From: Haloarculaceae archaeon
GTDB lineage: Archaea > Halobacteriota > Halobacteria > Halobacteriales > Haloarculaceae
Length of the DNA stretch: 6,147 bases
Assembly: GCA_018609665.1 (NCBI GenBank)
Contig: JAHENN010000001.1
Location: 1-6,147, forward strand
Direction: 5' to 3'
Positions within the stretch are counted from its first letter, which is position 1; every line of letters begins with the position of its first letter. The notes under the pieces are model-generated. The model was not told where the DNA came from, did not search any database, and saw only the letters and a list, made by a program, of their open reading frames with translations. Positions 5,729 through 6,147 of the stretch are shown one piece after another. Made by a program: the position numbers and the translations under genes.

Positions 5729-6147
5729 CTACTCGTCGTCCATCTGCTGTTGCATCTGCTGCATCTGCTGTTGTTGGGCCTGCTGGGCCTTCTGCTCGAG
5801 TTCGGCGGTCTCCTCCTCGACGGCCGCTATCTCCTCTTCGAGGTCCGTGATCCGGTCGTCGAGGGTCTCTTTTTTCCGCTCGAGAGACTCGATAGCACCC
5901 GGGCTGTCGCGTTCGGCCGCGTAGCCGCCGCCGAGACCGACGACGACCTCGTCCATGTCCTGGACCTCCGCGCGGACGTAGGCGCCGCCGCCGAGCGGCA
6001 CCTGTACCGTCGCACCCGTCTCGAGGGTCTCGATCGCCTCGATCGCCTCGTCGATCTCGTCCTGCTCGGTCTCGACGTCTCCGATCTCTGCCTCGATGGC
6101 TTCTTTCTCCTGCTCGAGGGCCTGCATCTGCTGTTGGATCTGCTGCA
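5729..6147 (-). CDS. pfdA: prefoldin alpha subunit, 5' end outside window
   Basis: This is the subunit of the hexameric prefoldin chaperone that captures unfolded proteins and hands them to the thermosome. About 138 codons are visible. An N-terminal coiled coil (about 45 residues, with QALEQEKEAIEAEIGDVE) leads to a central beta-hairpin region with the conserved TVQVPLGGGAYVRAEV and a GLGGGYAAE turn. A second coiled coil (LERKKETLDDRITDLEEEIAAVEEE) follows, ending in a Gln/Met-rich tail. The frame stays open to the window edge and reads QQIQQQ before Met 6127; archaeal PfdA proteins usually start with a Gln-rich stretch, so that Met is probably internal and the true start is beyond 6147. The ftsY start follows after 4 bases; I recall pfdA-ftsY adjacency as a common haloarchaeal arrangement. 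Confidence 0.93.
   Translation of the reverse strand, partial: QQIQQQMQALEQEKEAIEAEIGDVETEQDEIDEAIEAIETLETGATVQVPLGGGAYVRAEVQDMDEVVVGLGGGYAAERDSPGAIESLERKKETLDDRITDLEEEIAAVEEETAELEQKAQQAQQQQMQQMQQQMDDE

Noticed and set aside
5732..5790. CTG-rich repeats at the pfdA 3' end as a mobile or CRISPR-like repeat
   Set aside because: They are simply Gln and Met codons of the PfdA tail read on the opposite strand; there are no spacers or regular repeat units.
4390..5850. Long plus-strand open frame opposite ftsY and pfdA
   Set aside because: It is the mirror of the ftsY frame in GC-rich sequence: stops are rare on both strands. It has no recognisable domain, and its internal repeat is simply the FtsY N-domain duplication read backwards.

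Overview
The base composition, the strongly acidic proteins (runs of D and E), TATA-like boxes about 27 bases upstream of start codons, and an archaeal-type prefoldin alpha/FtsY pair point to a halophilic archaeon (class Halobacteria), chromosomal sequence. GC is very high, and so is G/C at third codon positions.

Positions 1-1959 (+) hold an arsenic-resistance operon. It comprises the 3' end of an ArsR-type repressor with a Cys-Val-Cys arsenite-sensing motif, an ACR3-family arsenite efflux permease whose start codon overlaps the arsR stop, and an arsenate-reductase-like low-molecular-weight phosphatase-fold protein 12 bases downstream. Together they would sense As(III), reduce As(V) to As(III) and pump it out. 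Positions 1960-2240 appear non-coding and hold several TATA-like islands. Positions 2241-2990 (+) encode a crotonase-fold enoyl-CoA hydratase with both catalytic glutamates, behind its own promoter. Positions 3079-3909 (+) encode an unrecognised protein with an N-terminal Cys pair, a hydrophobic segment and a C-terminal zinc ribbon, again behind its own promoter.

From 6147 down to 3906 the genes are on the minus strand and look like one operon: pfdA (prefoldin alpha, 5' end outside the window), ftsY (SRP receptor GTPase), then a small pilin-like membrane-anchored protein. Both junctions have only 4 bases between stop and start. The last gene converges on the zinc-ribbon gene, and the two stop codons overlap.

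The most striking feature is FtsY. Its helical N domain is present twice in tandem: two 85-residue copies, ungapped, 72/85 identical by my count, separated by an acidic linker. The two copies differ sharply in codon use (third-position GC about 84% versus about 96%). The change falls inside the linker near 5203, which suggests unequal recombination between diverged ftsY alleles. The ars operon is an ordinary accessory module with two details worth checking: a Cys/His-rich N-terminal tail on ACR3, and an ArsC-like protein lacking the usual second redox Cys.
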